Positions 46,115 to 57,648 of a stretch of 64,000 nucleotides of DNA are shown one piece after another. Position 1 is the first letter of the stretch. Every line of letters starts with the position of its first letter. A model generated the notes under the pieces. That model had not been told where the DNA came from and searched no databases. It saw only the letters and a list, made by a program, of their open reading frames with translations. The translations under genes were made by a program, and so were the position numbers. Source of the DNA: Zhongshania aliphaticivorans (GTDB lineage Bacteria > Pseudomonadota > Gammaproteobacteria > Pseudomonadales > Spongiibacteraceae); assembly GCF_902705855.1 (NCBI RefSeq), contig NZ_CACSIJ010000001.1, forward strand, positions 485,751 to 549,750, read 5' to 3'.

Positions 46115-47887
46115 TTAAAATGGCCAAACCATTGGCGCGATAAGTACCGTTGCAACCCCAACGATCACCGTGAGCGGTATGCCGATTTTAAAGAAATCAC
46201 TAAATCGGTAATCCCCTGGCCCATACACCATTAAATTAGTTTGATAACCAATCGGCGTCGCAAAACTGGCTGACGCCGCCATCATTAAAGTAACCGCAAA
46301 CGGCAGCATACTTACGTCAAGCTGCTGGCTCGCAGCCAAGGCTATCGGAAATACAATCACCGCCGCCGCCAAATTTGAAATCACCGCAGAAAACAGCGCC
46401 GTTACAATGAAAATTGCAGCCAAGGTTGCCATGGGCGAACCCGCAGCCAATCCAATTATTTGCTTGGCAATGACTGAAGCCGCGCCCGTAGATTCCAAAG
46501 AGCCGCCAAGGGCAATAGAAGCCGCTATTACCAACAATATCTGCCAATCAACACTCCGGCGCGCATCAGCGGCTCGAATACAGCGTGTTGCGACCATGAG
46601 CCCCGCAGCCAAAAACGCCGCTTTCAACATTGACAACCAACCAATAGCAACGACCAGCACCATAGCGATCATAATAATACCGGCACGACCACGATGCTCA
46701 TGCCGCACAGGACGCGAATTTTCAATGGCACTTACCAGCAAGAAATCACGGGAGTAACGCTGATTGGGAACAAAATCCTCGTACGCTTCAAGTAATAAGG
46801 TATCACCTGGCTCTAACTCTAAGTCGCCAATTCGGCCCTTCAAATGCTCGCCGTTACGAGAAATGGCAATAATTGCCGCGCCGTAATTATTACGAAAACG
46901 CATTTCGCGAATAACTCGGCCTAAATGGGGGAAATTAGGCGATATCACCACTTCGACCAAGCAACGCGATAAATTATTATCACCTAACTTAAACGCCTGG
47001 TCCTCTGCCAATCTAAGGCCATGGAAGTTTTTAAGGTCAACAACCGAACGCACATCGCCGGCAAAAATAAGCCTATCACCATCCATCAAAATTTCTTTTG
47101 GCGACACCACCGTCATAAGGCGTTCATCGCGAACAATTTCAATCAAGAACATCGCCGGCAATTGTCGCAACCCAGCTTGTTCTATCGATTGGCCAATCAT
47201 CGGGCTATGAGGCTCAACCAACATTTCCACAATATATTGCCGTGTATCACCGAAACGCTCAGCCTTACCGTTACTGGTTGGCAACAAATATCGACTAGTA
47301 ATAATTGTAAATGCGGCAACCAAGACAACACACGGCAAACCAACCCAAGCGATATCAAACATACCAAGCGCCTGCCCCGGCAATGCATCAATCATCATGC
47401 CATTTACAACCAAGTTGGTACTGGTACCCACCAAGGTACATGTGCCACCTACAATAGCGGCATAACTCAAAGGAATCATCAACTGCGAGACTGGCAAATT
47501 ATTGCGCTTTGCCCAATCCCGCACAGCGGGAATCATCATCGCTACAACAGGCGTGTTATTTAATATAGAGCTGAATATCGCCACCGGCGCCATCAGTCGA
47601 AACTGCGCCAAACGAACCGATTTAGGCCGGCCTAACACGTTCAGTGATATCCAATTTACAACGCCGGTTTCAGACAATGCCTGAGCAACAATGAACAAGA
47701 CCCCGACGGTGACCATCCCCTCATTGGCCATACCCGCTAAGGCCTCCTTGGGCGACAAAACACCGGCAAGTAAAAGCACCACAACACCGCCACACAAGAT
47801 CATATCCGGCGGCCGTCGAGTAAAAATTAAAGCCAGCAAACAACCCGCAATAACACTAAGGGCAACCCATGCATCAAGGGTGAACAT
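46115..47887 (-). CDS. SLC13/DASS-type permease with TrkA-C (RCK_C) domains
   Basis: 590 residues. Membrane helices at about 1-200 and 400-590 surround a soluble stretch (about 205-385) with two RCK_C-like units (FGDTRQYIVEMLVEPHSPMIGQSIEQAGLRQLP and LVEVVISPNFPHLGRVIREMRF). SNASFATPIGYQTNLMVYGPG-like motifs (here MAASASFATPIGYQTNLMVYG) and the earlier ILNNTPVVAMMIP mark the anion-transporter fold. Substrate could be sulfate, a dicarboxylate or another anion. It begins one base after the DHH gene stop, so the two form an operon. Confidence 0.88.
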   Translation of the reverse strand: MFTLDAWVALSVIAGCLLALIFTRRPPDMILCGGVVVLLLAGVLSPKEALAGMANEGMVTVGVLFIVAQALSETGVVNWISLNVLGRPKSVRLAQFRLMAPVAIFSSILNNTPVVAMMIPAVRDWAKRNNLPVSQLMIPLSYAAIVGGTCTLVGTSTNLVVNGMMIDALPGQALGMFDIAWVGLPCVVLVAAFTIITSRYLLPTSNGKAERFGDTRQYIVEMLVEPHSPMIGQSIEQAGLRQLPAMFLIEIVRDERLMTVVSPKEILMDGDRLIFAGDVRSVVDLKNFHGLRLAEDQAFKLGDNNLSRCLVEVVISPNFPHLGRVIREMRFRNNYGAAIIAISRNGEHLKGRIGDLELEPGDTLLLEAYEDFVPNQRYSRDFLLVSAIENSRPVRHEHRGRAGIIMIAMVLVVAIGWLSMLKAAFLAAGLMVATRCIRAADARRSVDWQILLVIAASIALGGSLESTGAASVIAKQIIGLAAGSPMATLAAIFIVTALFSAVISNLAAAVIVFPIALAASQQLDVSMLPFAVTLMMAASASFATPIGYQTNLMVYGPGDYRFSDFFKIGIPLTVIVGVATVLIAPMVWPF

Positions 47888-47888
47888 A

Positions 47889-48860
47889 TTAGCTCGATAA
47901 GCTCCGGTAGAACGCTTGAAATTTCTCTACAAAATCATTAAGACTTGTTACAGGTAAATCATTTATTCCCGCTGCAGCAGCTCGCCCACCGCCGGTAGGA
48001 AATTGCCGGCAAAACTCATCTGCGCCCTGCTTATTATTTAGCGGCGCCCGAATACTTACTAGATAGTTACCATCTTTTTTTTCTGTCAGCACTGCGTGAG
48101 CACGATCAGGGAAATCATTTGCCAGATCGTTACTGTACACACCACTAACACGTCGGGCCCAACGTTCATCCGGTAGAATAAAAACGGCGCTCACGTTATC
48201 CGCATGCACAGCAGGTAGCTGGCTTGCCGCGCGCATATCATTTGTATACCCCTCTTCCAATTGCGCGAAGGTATCTGCCGCCTCTTTCATAAACTGACGT
48301 GGACTGGCAAAGGGGGCGATGCGGCGATAAAGCTCCGCGGGATCAAAATGCAAATCCTCTATGCTCGCGCCATAACCATTGTAATTAAGGTATATACCTA
48401 GATTCTCCAGCTGCTGCAATTCATCGGCAGTTAAGCCTAGTGGCTTTGCTACCGCCATCGCGCTATTGCGAAGATTGTCACCAAATGCACCAACGACAGC
48501 CCACTCCGCAAATTGGCCTTTCAACATCCCGTTTACCAATAAGCTAGTGCAAACATCTGCGGCTGGATTGATATTAACCCTTAGATTCGCATGCTCTGGA
48601 ATGTCGCCTGCAAAATGGTGGTCCACGTAAACAACTTCGGCACCAGCCTCCAGCACACTATTCAAACCGTCGCGATTTTTATCTAAGGATACGTCCAGCA
48701 CCGTGATTTGATCGCCCGAACCTGCCGACACTCTGCCTAGTAAATTAATGTCACGCTTAACACCAGTGACTAAGGTACTATCCTGCGGGCTCGCATTTCG
48801 CAACTGTACCAAGGCACACAAGCCGTCCGCGTCTCCATTAAATACATCTATTACTGCCAT
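47889..48860 (-). CDS. DHH family phosphoesterase
   Basis: 323 residues. DHH motifs are present: VFNGDADGLCALVQL at the start, ITVLDVSLDKN at about 54-64, and VYVDHHFAGD near 77-86; the C-terminal glycine-rich DHHA1-like part is FPTGGGRAAAAG. The family hydrolyses phosphodiesters or pyrophosphates with metals, for example short oligonucleotides. The substrate here is unknown. It is cotranscribed with the SLC13 gene. Confidence 0.85.
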   Translation of the reverse strand: MAVIDVFNGDADGLCALVQLRNASPQDSTLVTGVKRDINLLGRVSAGSGDQITVLDVSLDKNRDGLNSVLEAGAEVVYVDHHFAGDIPEHANLRVNINPAADVCTSLLVNGMLKGQFAEWAVVGAFGDNLRNSAMAVAKPLGLTADELQQLENLGIYLNYNGYGASIEDLHFDPAELYRRIAPFASPRQFMKEAADTFAQLEEGYTNDMRAASQLPAVHADNVSAVFILPDERWARRVSGVYSNDLANDFPDRAHAVLTEKKDGNYLVSIRAPLNNKQGADEFCRQFPTGGGRAAAAGINDLPVTSLNDFVEKFQAFYRSLSS

Positions 48861-48898
48861 TCCCTGTTCCCCAATTTTTATACGTAAATTTATTGTCT

Positions 48899-49600
48899 TT
48901 AATAACCGAGCGACGCGTTAATCTTTCTCAAGCTCGCCAAAGGGTCAGCACTTCTTGTAATCGGTCGTCCAACTACCAAATAATTGCTACCCATCGCAAT
49001 GGCATCACTGGGCGTCGCAACCCGCTGCTGATCGCCAAGTTCGCTTCCCGCTGGCCGGATTCCCGGTGTCACAAGTAAAAAATCTTTTGGAATAACGCCT
49101 CGCAACACCGAAACTTCTTGAGCTGAACAGACTACGCCATCAAGCCCGCTCTCTGCCGTTAATGTAGCCAAGCGACTGACTTGCGCCAAAGCGTTCTCAT
49201 TCACACCGACTGTAGCTAATTCCTCGCTTTGCATTGACGTTAACACCGTCACACCAATTAACAGTGGCGCATCTTTGCCATATGACTGCAAAGCGGTCTT
49301 TGCCGCCGACATCATTCTCATGCCACCCGATGCATGCACATTCACCATCCACACCCCCATATCCGCGGCAGCAGCCACAGCGGCAGCAGTGGTATTAGGG
49401 ATGTCGTGGAATTTTAAATCCAAAAAGACCTCAAAACCGCGTCGGTGCAAGTCGCGTACAACGTCAGGACCATATAAGGTAAATAATTCTTTACCGACTT
49501 TTACACGGCACAGCGAAGGATCCAGCTTTTCAAGTAAAGCATCAAGCTCAGCGCGCGCGGCAAAATCCAGCGCGACAATTAGCGGAGATTTTTCAGTCAT
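48899..49600 (-). CDS. pyrF: Orotidine 5'-phosphate decarboxylase
   Basis: 233 residues from ATG 49600; the longer frame uses a TTG inside the lapB stop. The catalytic segment [10 protein letters not shown] (Lys and Asp pair) near 60-70, IVALDFAAR at the start and GIRPAG near 190 are diagnostic. It makes UMP, the last step of pyrimidine synthesis. It follows lapB closely, as in related genomes. Confidence 0.96.
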   Translation of the reverse strand: MTEKSPLIVALDFAARAELDALLEKLDPSLCRVKVGKELFTLYGPDVVRDLHRRGFEVFLDLKFHDIPNTTAAAVAAAADMGVWMVNVHASGGMRMMSAAKTALQSYGKDAPLLIGVTVLTSMQSEELATVGVNENALAQVSRLATLTAESGLDGVVCSAQEVSVLRGVIPKDFLLVTPGIRPAGSELGDQQRVATPSDAIAMGSNYLVVGRPITRSADPLASLRKINASLGY

Positions 49601-49608
49601 AATGTAAT

Positions 49609-50811
49609 TCAATCACCTAGTATTCCACGGATTGGCGCAATGGTACCCCACTGCTCACAACTGGGACACAACCAGTGCAGCTTTTGCCCAGAAAATCCGC
49701 AATGCCGGCATCGGTACACAGGACGTTCAGCTTTAAGCTGATCTAACAACTGCCGGACCAGTGCCCCACTCTGCCTACGCTCGCCCTCAGGTCGACTCAG
49801 CACTTCTGACAACAAACCGAATGTGGGGCGTTGCGCCGCCACATCATGTAAATAATTTAAAGCCAAATCCTGCCCATTGCATTCCGCTATTACCTGCGCA
49901 CACTCTATATTAAACGCTGTGCTCGAGGTACTTTGCGCTACGCGCTGGAGCGCGTCCAGATAAGCAGCCTGATCACCAAAACCTAAAAAAGCCTTACGAA
50001 ATATGGGAACAACCTCACTTGCAAATGCCGGTTGCCGCTCAATTACCGAATGCAAGAGGTCTAAAGCCTGCTGCGGCTTTTTTTGGCTTATAGCCAAGTC
50101 TGCAGACAGTAAATACGCCCTCACATTATTGCTGTCATAATTACGCGCCAACTGCAGTTCTTTAGAAGCCGCCTTAACATCATTTGCAAGCAACAACGGC
50201 TTAGCTTTTTCGCAGTGATAATGGCTTAAAGCACACTCGACTACCCGCTCCGCCGCGGTGACCGCAACCTGCTTTTTAAGCCAGCTCCGTTGTGGCAGAC
50301 GCAAGCGCGCAACCGCAATCGCCTGATCCCACTCTTTCTCACTCTGATAAATATTTTGCAAATGCTCCAAGGCATCCATGCGGTAAATCACCGATTCATC
50401 TACGACATCTCGCAGCAAACGCTCAGCACGATCTAACAAGCCTGCGGATATATAATCTCTCGCCAATTCTAGATGGACTTGATAGAGCTTATCTCTAGGT
50501 AAACTCGGTCGTGACAATAAGTTTTGATGAATACGAATTGCGCCATCGACCTCACCCTTACTACGCATTAAATTTCCTAAGGCCAAATGCGTAGGCAGAG
50601 TTTCAATATTTACTGGCAGCTCATTAATTACCGTCATGACCGCCGCGCCGGCCTGCTCACTCAGTAAGTAATTCAAGCCCTTGTAGTAGGAGCTTGCGTT
50701 ATCGTCATTCTTATTGGAATGTCGCCACTTTGGGCGATAGAAGTAGCCAATCAGCCAGCCACTCGCGACCGCCGCCAGAATACAAAGAAATTGGATTAGC
50801 TCAGTGTTCAT
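49609..50811 (-). CDS. lapB: Lipopolysaccharide assembly protein LapB
   Basis: 400 residues. A membrane anchor at about 5-24 is followed by TPR repeats ([33 protein letters not shown] and later ones) and a C-terminal rubredoxin-like metal site with two Cys pairs (YRCRHCGF and WLCPSCEQW). In E. coli LapB controls LpxC turnover and so LPS supply. It lies six bases behind lapA. Confidence 0.94.
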   Translation of the reverse strand: MNTELIQFLCILAAVASGWLIGYFYRPKWRHSNKNDDNASSYYKGLNYLLSEQAGAAVMTVINELPVNIETLPTHLALGNLMRSKGEVDGAIRIHQNLLSRPSLPRDKLYQVHLELARDYISAGLLDRAERLLRDVVDESVIYRMDALEHLQNIYQSEKEWDQAIAVARLRLPQRSWLKKQVAVTAAERVVECALSHYHCEKAKPLLLANDVKAASKELQLARNYDSNNVRAYLLSADLAISQKKPQQALDLLHSVIERQPAFASEVVPIFRKAFLGFGDQAAYLDALQRVAQSTSSTAFNIECAQVIAECNGQDLALNYLHDVAAQRPTFGLLSEVLSRPEGERRQSGALVRQLLDQLKAERPVYRCRHCGFSGQKLHWLCPSCEQWGTIAPIRGILGD

Positions 50812-50817
50812 ACCAAA

Positions 50818-51111
50818 TTAGCTACTTACAAGCTGAGTTCGCTCAAGCTTGGTTTTTTCACTATTTAATAAGCGGCGCAAACGAAGACGCGAAGCCTGCA
50901 ATCGTAAAATAACGACGGTACTCGCAACTAAACCAGCAAGACCACCAAGAAAAAAAGACAAAATAATCCACGTCGACAAACGCTGTGCAGGAAGCTCCGC
51001 AACCAGTACATTAAGAGGCACTAGTACGTCATTCTGAATGGTAAATAACAGCCCCACCGCCAAGACGAGGAGCAAGAGTAATAACACTAAAATTGAACGG
51101 ATCAGACGCAT
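50818..51111 (-). CDS. lapA: LapA domain-containing inner-membrane protein
   Basis: 97 residues with two membrane helices (about 7-25 and 43-66) and a basic helical tail, the DUF1049/LapA pattern (GLLFTIQNDVLVPLNVLVAELP). It is encoded just before lapB, as in E. coli yciS-yciM. Confidence 0.9.
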   Translation of the reverse strand: MRLIRSILVLLLLLLVLAVGLLFTIQNDVLVPLNVLVAELPAQRLSTWIILSFFLGGLAGLVASTVVILRLQASRLRLRRLLNSEKTKLERTQLVSS

Positions 51112-51124
51112 CTAACCTTTTTCC

Positions 51125-51160
51125 AAAAAAAAAACGGCATGGTCAATGACCATACCGTTT
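51125..51160 (-). terminator. Terminator between ihfB and lapA
   Basis: On the minus strand ACGGTATGGTCA pairs with TGACCATGCCGT (one G-U pair) and is followed by ten T. It separates ihfB from lapA-lapB-pyrF, which therefore need their own promoter or readthrough. Confidence 0.9.
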
Positions 51161-51188
51161 CTTTAATCATAACGCTAGTAGTGCAAAG

Positions 51189-51485
51189 CTAAGTGCCTGA
51201 CTGTAGGCTCAAATTTACACGCTCGCGCAACTCTTTGCCGGGCTTAAAATGCGGCACATATTTACCGGGCAACTCCACAGTTTCACCTGTTTTAGGGTTG
51301 CGCCCCATACGAGGCTCTCGGTAATGCAGAGAAAAACTACCAAAACCCCGAATCTCTATACGATCACCCGTGGCTAAAACCGTCGACATATGTTCGATCA
51401 TAGTTTTAACTGCCAACTCAACGTCCTTGTGGGACAACTGCGGCTGACGCTCGGTAATCAACTCTATTAATTCAGATTTGGTCAT
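51189..51485 (-). CDS. ihfB: Integration host factor subunit beta
   Basis: 98 residues: [33 protein letters not shown], then [49 protein letters not shown], very close to E. coli IhfB. It pairs with IhfA. It is 121 bp behind rpsA, as in many gammaproteobacteria. Confidence 0.97.
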   Translation of the reverse strand: MTKSELIELITERQPQLSHKDVELAVKTMIEHMSTVLATGDRIEIRGFGSFSLHYREPRMGRNPKTGETVELPGKYVPHFKPGKELRERVNLSLQSGT

Positions 51486-51606
51486 AGCTTGTTCCCGTTG
51501 TTTCCAACACTCAAGCCTAGCTTAGCATTTTTTTGCATATAAGCCAGATAGTTACGAGCATTTAGCTCAAGTAAATGCCCGTAACTTGCGACTCAGACCA
51601 AAGACC

Positions 51607-53286
51607 TTAGTCTTTGTTTTCCATCTGAGCTTTGATCAAGTCGCCGATTGTTGCAGGAGCAGCAGTTTCGACTTCTTTCTCACGCAGTGACTTAACAGCC
51701 TCTTTCTCGTCATCAACGTCCTTGGCTTTAATAGACAAGGTCATTGCGCGGTTTTTGCGATCTACACTGATGATTTTAACTTCAACAGTCTCGCCCACTT
51801 TTAAGACGTTACGTGCATCTTCAACTTTATCGCGGCTGATTTCAGACGCTTTCAATACGCCTTCAACTTCTTCGCTTAACACGATGATAGCTGCTTTAGC
51901 GTCGACTTCTTTAACAACACCATTAACAATGGCGCCTTTGTCGTTTTCAGCAACGTAGTTAGAGAACGGGTCGTCTTCAAGCTGTTTAATGCCTAAAGAA
52001 ATACGCTCGCGCTCAGGATCAATAGACAGGATTACCGTCTCGATCTCGTCGCCTTTCTTGAACTTACGCACGGCTTCTTCGCCAGTTTCATTCCAAGAAA
52101 TATCAGACAAGTGAACCAGACCGTCGATGTTGCCATCTAGACCGATGAAGATACCGAAGTCAGTAATAGACTTGATAGCGCCCTTGATCTTGTCGCCTTT
52201 GGTGAACTGACCACCAAATGCATCCCATGGGTTTTGTTGGCACTGCTTGATACCCAAAGAAATACGACGGCGTTCTTCGTCGATATCCAGAATCATCACT
52301 TCTACTTCGTCGCCAACATTAACCACTTTAGATGGGTGAATGTTTTTGTTGGTCCAATCCATTTCTGAAACGTGAACCAAACCTTCAACGCCTTCTTCGA
52401 TCTCAGCGAAACAGCCGTAATCAGTCAGGTTAGTGACCTTAGCTTTAACGCGTGAGTTCTCTGGGTAACGTGCCTTGATAGCTACCCATGGATCTTCGCC
52501 AAGTTGCTTCAGACCCAATGATACGCGGTTGCGCTCACGGTCAAACTTAAGAATACGTACGTCAATTTCATGACCCACTTCAACGATTTCACTTGGGTGC
52601 TTAATACGCTTCCAAGCCATATCGGTGATGTGCAATAGGCCGTCAATACCGCCCAAATCTACGAAAGCACCGTAGTCGGTCAAGTTCTTAACAATACCTT
52701 TAACAACCATACCTTCTTGCAGAGATTCCAGCAGCGCTTCGCGCTCTTCGCTGTTTACGCTCTCAAGAACGGCACGACGCGAAACAACAACGTTGTTACG
52801 CTTTTGGTCCAGCTTAATGACTTTGAATTCAAGCTCTTTGCCTTCCAAGTGCGCTGTATCGCGAACTGGACGAACATCTACCAAAGAACCGGGCAGGAAC
52901 GCACGGATGCTGTTGATATCGACTGTGAAACCACCTTTAACCTTGCCATTGATAATACCAACAACAGTCTCTTCAGCTTCATATGCTGCTTCAAGAGTAG
53001 TCCACGCCTCAGCGCGCTTGGCTTTTTCACGTGATAATTTAGTTTCACCAAAGCCATCTTCAACCGACTCTAGTGCAACTTGAACTTCATCACCAATCGC
53101 CAGAATGAACTCACCGCTTTCGCTCAAGAACTGCTCGCGAGGAATAACACCCTCAGATTTCAGTCCAGCGTGAACGGTAACCCAATCACTGTCGATATCA
53201 ATAACAACGCCGGTCACGATTGAACCGGGTTTCATATCAATGGTTTTTAAACTTTCTTCAAATAGATCAGCAAAGCTCTCGCTCAT
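51607..53286 (-). CDS. rpsA: 30S ribosomal protein S1
   Basis: 559 residues with six S1 repeats (for example [34 protein letters not shown] and its successors), the full-length gammaproteobacterial form. It brings mRNA to the 30S subunit. A 279-bp leader separates it from cmk; in E. coli the rpsA leader is the site of autogenous repression, and the same is plausible here. Confidence 0.98.
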   Translation of the reverse strand: MSESFADLFEESLKTIDMKPGSIVTGVVIDIDSDWVTVHAGLKSEGVIPREQFLSESGEFILAIGDEVQVALESVEDGFGETKLSREKAKRAEAWTTLEAAYEAEETVVGIINGKVKGGFTVDINSIRAFLPGSLVDVRPVRDTAHLEGKELEFKVIKLDQKRNNVVVSRRAVLESVNSEEREALLESLQEGMVVKGIVKNLTDYGAFVDLGGIDGLLHITDMAWKRIKHPSEIVEVGHEIDVRILKFDRERNRVSLGLKQLGEDPWVAIKARYPENSRVKAKVTNLTDYGCFAEIEEGVEGLVHVSEMDWTNKNIHPSKVVNVGDEVEVMILDIDEERRRISLGIKQCQQNPWDAFGGQFTKGDKIKGAIKSITDFGIFIGLDGNIDGLVHLSDISWNETGEEAVRKFKKGDEIETVILSIDPERERISLGIKQLEDDPFSNYVAENDKGAIVNGVVKEVDAKAAIIVLSEEVEGVLKASEISRDKVEDARNVLKVGETVEVKIISVDRKNRAMTLSIKAKDVDDEKEAVKSLREKEVETAAPATIGDLIKAQMENKD

Positions 53287-53565
53287 TAGTCATTACCTGA
53301 GTATTAAATAGTGGCAACGCCACCGTATCGCCGTGTATCCAGCTTACACGGGTCAATTCATATTGCCTCAATACAACGCCAGCTGGTATTTGCGCTGCAT
53401 GCGACGGTTTTTAGTTAGTCTTTGAGACATTGCACGATTGCTGTTTTATTCTCTGGCGGCGTTGAAAACGTACTCAATCGGTCATTTATAAGTATAAATT
53501 CCCTCATTCCGTGCGCTTTCGCCTTGCCAGAAAACAAAACCTCGGCTCGTGGCAAACGTCTCAAT

Positions 53566-54264
53566 TTACAAACTAACAAGACGAGCGTTGACTTCCGCCA
53601 ACACTCGGTTAAACACTTCTTCTATGCCCAAACCACTGCTATCTATCTGCACAGCGTCGTCTGCGGGCTTTAAAGGGGCTAGTTCACGCTCAGAATCTCG
53701 CTTATCGCGAGCGCGTATCTCCCCTAAAAGGGTCGCGAGGTTAACATCATCGCCCTGCGATTTCAACTGATTGTAGCGCCGTTCGGCACGCTCCTCGGCG
53801 CTTGCGGTGAGGAATATCTTAACTGGAGCGGTCGTGAAAACGACGGTCCCCATGTCGCGCCCGTCGGCCACCAAACCCGGCGCTTTGGCAAAATCGCGCT
53901 GCCGACCTAATAAGGCACTGCGCACTGCAGGCAATACCGCCACTTTAGAAGCCAACATACCGGTGACTTCGGTACGTAAATCACCGCTGACGTCCTCCCC
54001 CTCAAGCAAGACACGGGTTGGCTCACCCGGTTCACCAGCGACAAATTCAACATCTAGATTTGCCGCTAATTTAGCTATTGCGGCTTCGTCATCAAAGGCA
54101 CAACCGTGTTTATCGGCCGCCATACCAACCAAACGGTACAGCGCACCACTATCCAGTAAATGCCAGCCCAAATGCCGCGCCAAGGTTTGGCATAAAGTGC
54201 CCTTTCCAGAACCGCTGGGGCCGTCAATCGCAATAACCGGAGCAGATAGTGTCGACTCACTCAT
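53566..54264 (-). CDS. cmk: Cytidylate kinase
   Basis: 232 residues from ATG 54264; an earlier TTG overlaps the aroA stop. The P-loop GPSGSGKGT at about 15-23, the [10 protein letters not shown] motif, and the [11 protein letters not shown] segment are typical. It phosphorylates CMP and dCMP. It is in the usual aroA-cmk-rpsA order, its start two bases after the aroA TGA. Confidence 0.96.
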   Translation of the reverse strand: MSESTLSAPVIAIDGPSGSGKGTLCQTLARHLGWHLLDSGALYRLVGMAADKHGCAFDDEAAIAKLAANLDVEFVAGEPGEPTRVLLEGEDVSGDLRTEVTGMLASKVAVLPAVRSALLGRQRDFAKAPGLVADGRDMGTVVFTTAPVKIFLTASAEERAERRYNQLKSQGDDVNLATLLGEIRARDKRDSERELAPLKPADDAVQIDSSGLGIEEVFNRVLAEVNARLVSL

Positions 54265-54266
54265 AC

Positions 54267-55568
54267 TCAAGCCTGCACCTCTATATTCATACCCAGACTC
54301 GCCGCCAAGCTCACAAAATTAGGAAACGAGGTCGCGACGTTATCGCAGCCGGTCACCCGAATAGGATCAGTGGCGCGCAAAGAGGCAACGGCGAATGACA
54401 TGGCAATGCGATGATCGTGATGGCTTGCCACCGTCGCGCCAGTTATTTGTCCACCCTGAATAACAATGCCATCTTCGGTCGGCACCGCGCTAATTCCCAT
54501 GGCCTGCAAGCCATCGGCCATCACTTGAATACGGTCACTTTCCTTCACCCGCAGCTCTTCCGCACCAGTCAGCACGGTTTGCCCTTCGGCGCAGGCCGCA
54601 GCAACAAACAACACCGGAAACTCATCGATAGCTAAAGGCACCTGATCTTCAGGAATGTTAATACCTTTAAGTTGAGCGTGACGAATACGAATATCCGCAA
54701 CGGGTTCGCCACCCACTTCGCGTTCATTAAATACCGTAATATCGCCGCCCATCGCACGTAAAATATTGATCACCCCGACTCGCGTTGGGTTAATACCAAC
54801 ATGCTCCAACGTCAAATCAGCATTCGGAGTAATACTTGCCGCCACCATAAAAAACGCCGCCGAAGAAATGTCCGCCGGTACATCTATATGCACGGCAGTT
54901 AAGCGTCCGCCGCCCTGTAATTTAGCCACCGGCCCAGCAACGTCTACCGAATAACCAAATCCGCGCAACATACGCTCGCTATGATCACGCGTGGGTGCAG
55001 GCTCAGTTGTACGAGTCTCACCCTCGGCATACAAACCCGCCAGCAATACGCAAGACTTCACCTGCGCACTCGCCATTGGCAGTACATAGTCGATAGCCTT
55101 TAATGATTGACCACCACGTAGCGTTAGCGGTGGACGCCCGCCTTCGGCCGTTTCAACCACCGCACCCATTTCTCGTAAGGGCTTGGCAACACGTTCCATA
55201 GGACGCTTACTCAAGGACTCGTCGCCGGTCATGGTAACGTCAAACTTTTGCCCCGCTAATAAGCCCGCCAACAAACGCATTGAGGTGCCGGAATTACCGA
55301 CATATACATCACCTGCAGGTGCCTTAAGACCATCACGGCCAACGCCGTGAATAAGCACCCGACCATTTTCTGGGCCTTCGATTTCTACCCCCATCGCCCT
55401 AAATGCATTCAGAGTCGACAGCGCATCTTCGCCCTCTAGAAACCCATCCACGGTAGTGACGCCATCGGCAATCGCCCCCAACATAATAGAGCGGTGCGAA
55501 ATTGACTTATCTCCCGGAACTCGGGCCGTACCACGTATTTGACCACCAGGCTGTAACAGGAAATCCAC
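54267..55568 (-). CDS. aroA: 3-phosphoshikimate 1-carboxyvinyltransferase (EPSP synthase)
   Basis: 433 residues. Seen are [17 protein letters not shown] near the start, [14 protein letters not shown] near 91-104, [16 protein letters not shown] and [11 protein letters not shown] near the end. It makes EPSP from shikimate 3-phosphate and PEP. In Pseudomonas aroA is fused to tyrA; here the two are separate genes 39 bp apart. Confidence 0.97.
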   Translation of the reverse strand: MDFLLQPGGQIRGTARVPGDKSISHRSIMLGAIADGVTTVDGFLEGEDALSTLNAFRAMGVEIEGPENGRVLIHGVGRDGLKAPAGDVYVGNSGTSMRLLAGLLAGQKFDVTMTGDESLSKRPMERVAKPLREMGAVVETAEGGRPPLTLRGGQSLKAIDYVLPMASAQVKSCVLLAGLYAEGETRTTEPAPTRDHSERMLRGFGYSVDVAGPVAKLQGGGRLTAVHIDVPADISSAAFFMVAASITPNADLTLEHVGINPTRVGVINILRAMGGDITVFNEREVGGEPVADIRIRHAQLKGINIPEDQVPLAIDEFPVLFVAAACAEGQTVLTGAEELRVKESDRIQVMADGLQAMGISAVPTEDGIVIQGGQITGATVASHHDHRIAMSFAVASLRATDPIRVTGCDNVATSFPNFVSLAASLGMNIEVQA

Positions 55569-55607
55569 GATAAAATTCTCTTTTAATGTAATCAGGAAAA
55601 TATGAAA

Positions 55608-56504
55608 TTACGATGAAGGGGATTTTTTTTGACGGCTTAGATACTGCCCCAAAAAATGTTCATCACGGGCGCGTTTAGCGCGATCAAAACTCGTAAAAAT
55701 AGCTTCACCGTCGCCTTCTTCAATCGCTTTACGAACAAGTTCAAGATGAGAGCTAAAAGTATCTATACCTTGCAGAATGGCATCTCGATTCGCCAAGGCA
55801 ATGTCGTGCCACATGGTCGGGTCGCTAGACGCAATTCGCGTAAAATCACGAAAGCCACCGGCTGCAAATTTAAAAATATCCGCAGCCGCGCCATTCTGCG
55901 CCAACGCGTCAACCAAGGTATAAGCCAGCACATGAGGGAGATGACTGGTCGCGGCAAGCACCGAATCGTGCTCGGCAACATCCATGCACACCACTTCGGC
56001 ACCACAGGATTCCCACATCTCGCGAATCAATACTACCGCTGAGCTAGCCGTATTGTCTAAGGGCGTTAAAATAACTCGGTGGTCGAGAAACAAATCTACT
56101 GAAGAAGCCTCAACCCCACTCTGCTCAGACCCTGCAATGGGATGACCCAACACAAAGTTAGCGGGCACCTCACCAAAAATTCGTTCTGCAGCGCGTTGAA
56201 TATTGCCTTTGACACTGGCCACATCGGTGACAACCATGTCGGGCGTCATCAATGGCGCCAATTCTGCCATCACTTTTTCAGCAACTAGCGTTGGTGTTGC
56301 AATCACCACCACGTCGGCGCCGGCGACTGCTTCGGCCATATCTAGGGTATAAGAATCTATCACCCCAAGCTGTAATCCACGTTCGAGTGATTCTGCACGA
56401 CGCCCGGTAGCAACTACCTCGCCAACCGCACCCTGTGCTTTTAAGGCTTTTGCGAGGGATCCCCCCATTAGCCCCAAACCGATAATGGTGAGCTTATTGA
56501 TCAA
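55608..56504 (-). CDS. tyrA: Prephenate/arogenate dehydrogenase
   Basis: 298 residues from TTG 56504, which lies seven bases after GAGG; GTG 56510, two codons earlier, has almost no spacing. The NAD(P) motif IIGLGLMGGSLAKAL opens the protein, and GHPIAGSEQSGV with the catalytic His appears near 120. It oxidises prephenate (or arogenate) on the way to tyrosine. No chorismate mutase or ACT domain is fused. Its start overlaps hisC by 11 bases. Confidence 0.92.
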   Translation of the reverse strand: MINKLTIIGLGLMGGSLAKALKAQGAVGEVVATGRRAESLERGLQLGVIDSYTLDMAEAVAGADVVVIATPTLVAEKVMAELAPLMTPDMVVTDVASVKGNIQRAAERIFGEVPANFVLGHPIAGSEQSGVEASSVDLFLDHRVILTPLDNTASSAVVLIREMWESCGAEVVCMDVAEHDSVLAATSHLPHVLAYTLVDALAQNGAAADIFKFAAGGFRDFTRIASSDPTMWHDIALANRDAILQGIDTFSSHLELVRKAIEEGDGEAIFTSFDRAKRARDEHFLGQYLSRQKKSPSS

Positions 56505-57612
56505 GAACACCCTCTCTTTTTAATTTATTCAGCGCACTGAGGCAACGCGCATTTTCATGCTCTAAGCCGATTGAAATTCGCAGATGCTTAGGCATTTGAT
56601 ACACAGCCACCGGCCTAACAATTACACCTTCCGTCAGTAAGGCCTGGTAAATCGGCATGGCATCGCAGGGCAGCTCAACGGCAACAAAATTACCTACCGA
56701 TGGAATATAGTTCAACCCTAGCTCACCAAAACCAGCACACAACTGCCGCATTCCAGCACTATTAATCTGCTGGCTGCGACGTAAATAATCATGGTCATCT
56801 AATACCGCTAACGCTGCCGACATGGCAGGAATACTGACATTGAACGGCGCACGTACGCGGTTTAATAAATCCGCTATCTGCGGGCTGCTCACGCCATAAC
56901 CAATACGCAGCCCCGCCAAACCATAGGCTTTAGAAAACGTCCGCGTAACAATAATATTGGGATGCTTACCAAGAAAAGTCAGCCCGTCTGGAAAATCGTC
57001 AACACCCGCAAACTCTATGTAAGCTTCGTCGAGCACGACAATAACGTGTTCGGGCACCTTCGCCAAAAACGTGCTCAGGGCTGCTCGGTCAAGATAATTT
57101 CCAGTGGGATTATTAGGGTTGGCAATAAAAACAACTTTAGTATCTGGCTCAATGGCCGCCGCCATAGCATCTAAATCATGCCCCCAATCTTTGGCCGGCG
57201 TAACGATGGCACGAGCACCCACTGCCTGTACCGCAATTGGGTAAACAATAAACGCATATTGAGAAAATACCGCCGAACTACCCGCACTCAAAAAAGTGCG
57301 TGCAATTAAATCCAAAACATCATTCGAGCCATTGCCGAGGGTAAATTGGTTTTCGCCCACACCCAGTTTAACCGCAAGCTTTTTCTTTAATTCAAAGCCA
57401 TTGGCATCAGGATAAAGATGCGATTGCTTAAGCGAGGCTTGCGCAGCCGCCATCGCGATCGGCGACGGCCCAAGCGGGTTTTCATTACTCGCCAGCTTAA
57501 CAACGCTAGCTAAGCCCAGCTCGCGCTGTAACTCTTCAATCGGTTTACCCGCTTGATAAGGATGCAGACCTTGCACGCCGGCATTTGCCAGCGCAAATAC
57601 ATCACACGCCAC
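56494..57612 (-). CDS. hisC: Histidinol-phosphate/aromatic aminotransferase
   Basis: 372 residues from GTG 57612, with GAGGG eight bases before. It is a class I/II PLP enzyme with the cofactor Lys in TRTFSKAYGLAGLRIGYG and the NPNNPTGNY motif. Copies located between pheA and tyrA are usually thought to act on aromatic 2-oxoacids or prephenate as well as imidazole-acetol phosphate. That broader role is inferred from position. Confidence 0.93.
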   Translation of the reverse strand: MACDVFALANAGVQGLHPYQAGKPIEELQRELGLASVVKLASNENPLGPSPIAMAAAQASLKQSHLYPDANGFELKKKLAVKLGVGENQFTLGNGSNDVLDLIARTFLSAGSSAVFSQYAFIVYPIAVQAVGARAIVTPAKDWGHDLDAMAAAIEPDTKVVFIANPNNPTGNYLDRAALSTFLAKVPEHVIVVLDEAYIEFAGVDDFPDGLTFLGKHPNIIVTRTFSKAYGLAGLRIGYGVSSPQIADLLNRVRAPFNVSIPAMSAALAVLDDHDYLRRSQQINSAGMRQLCAGFGELGLNYIPSVGNFVAVELPCDAMPIYQALLTEGVIVRPVAVYQMPKHLRISIGLEHENARCLSALNKLKREGVLDQ

Positions 57613-57648
57613 TTGCTACACCCTCACAAAGTAAGCCAAACACCATCT

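Noticed and set aside
53807-54322. 171-codon frame opposite cmk
   Set aside because: Antisense shadow of the conserved cytidylate kinase.
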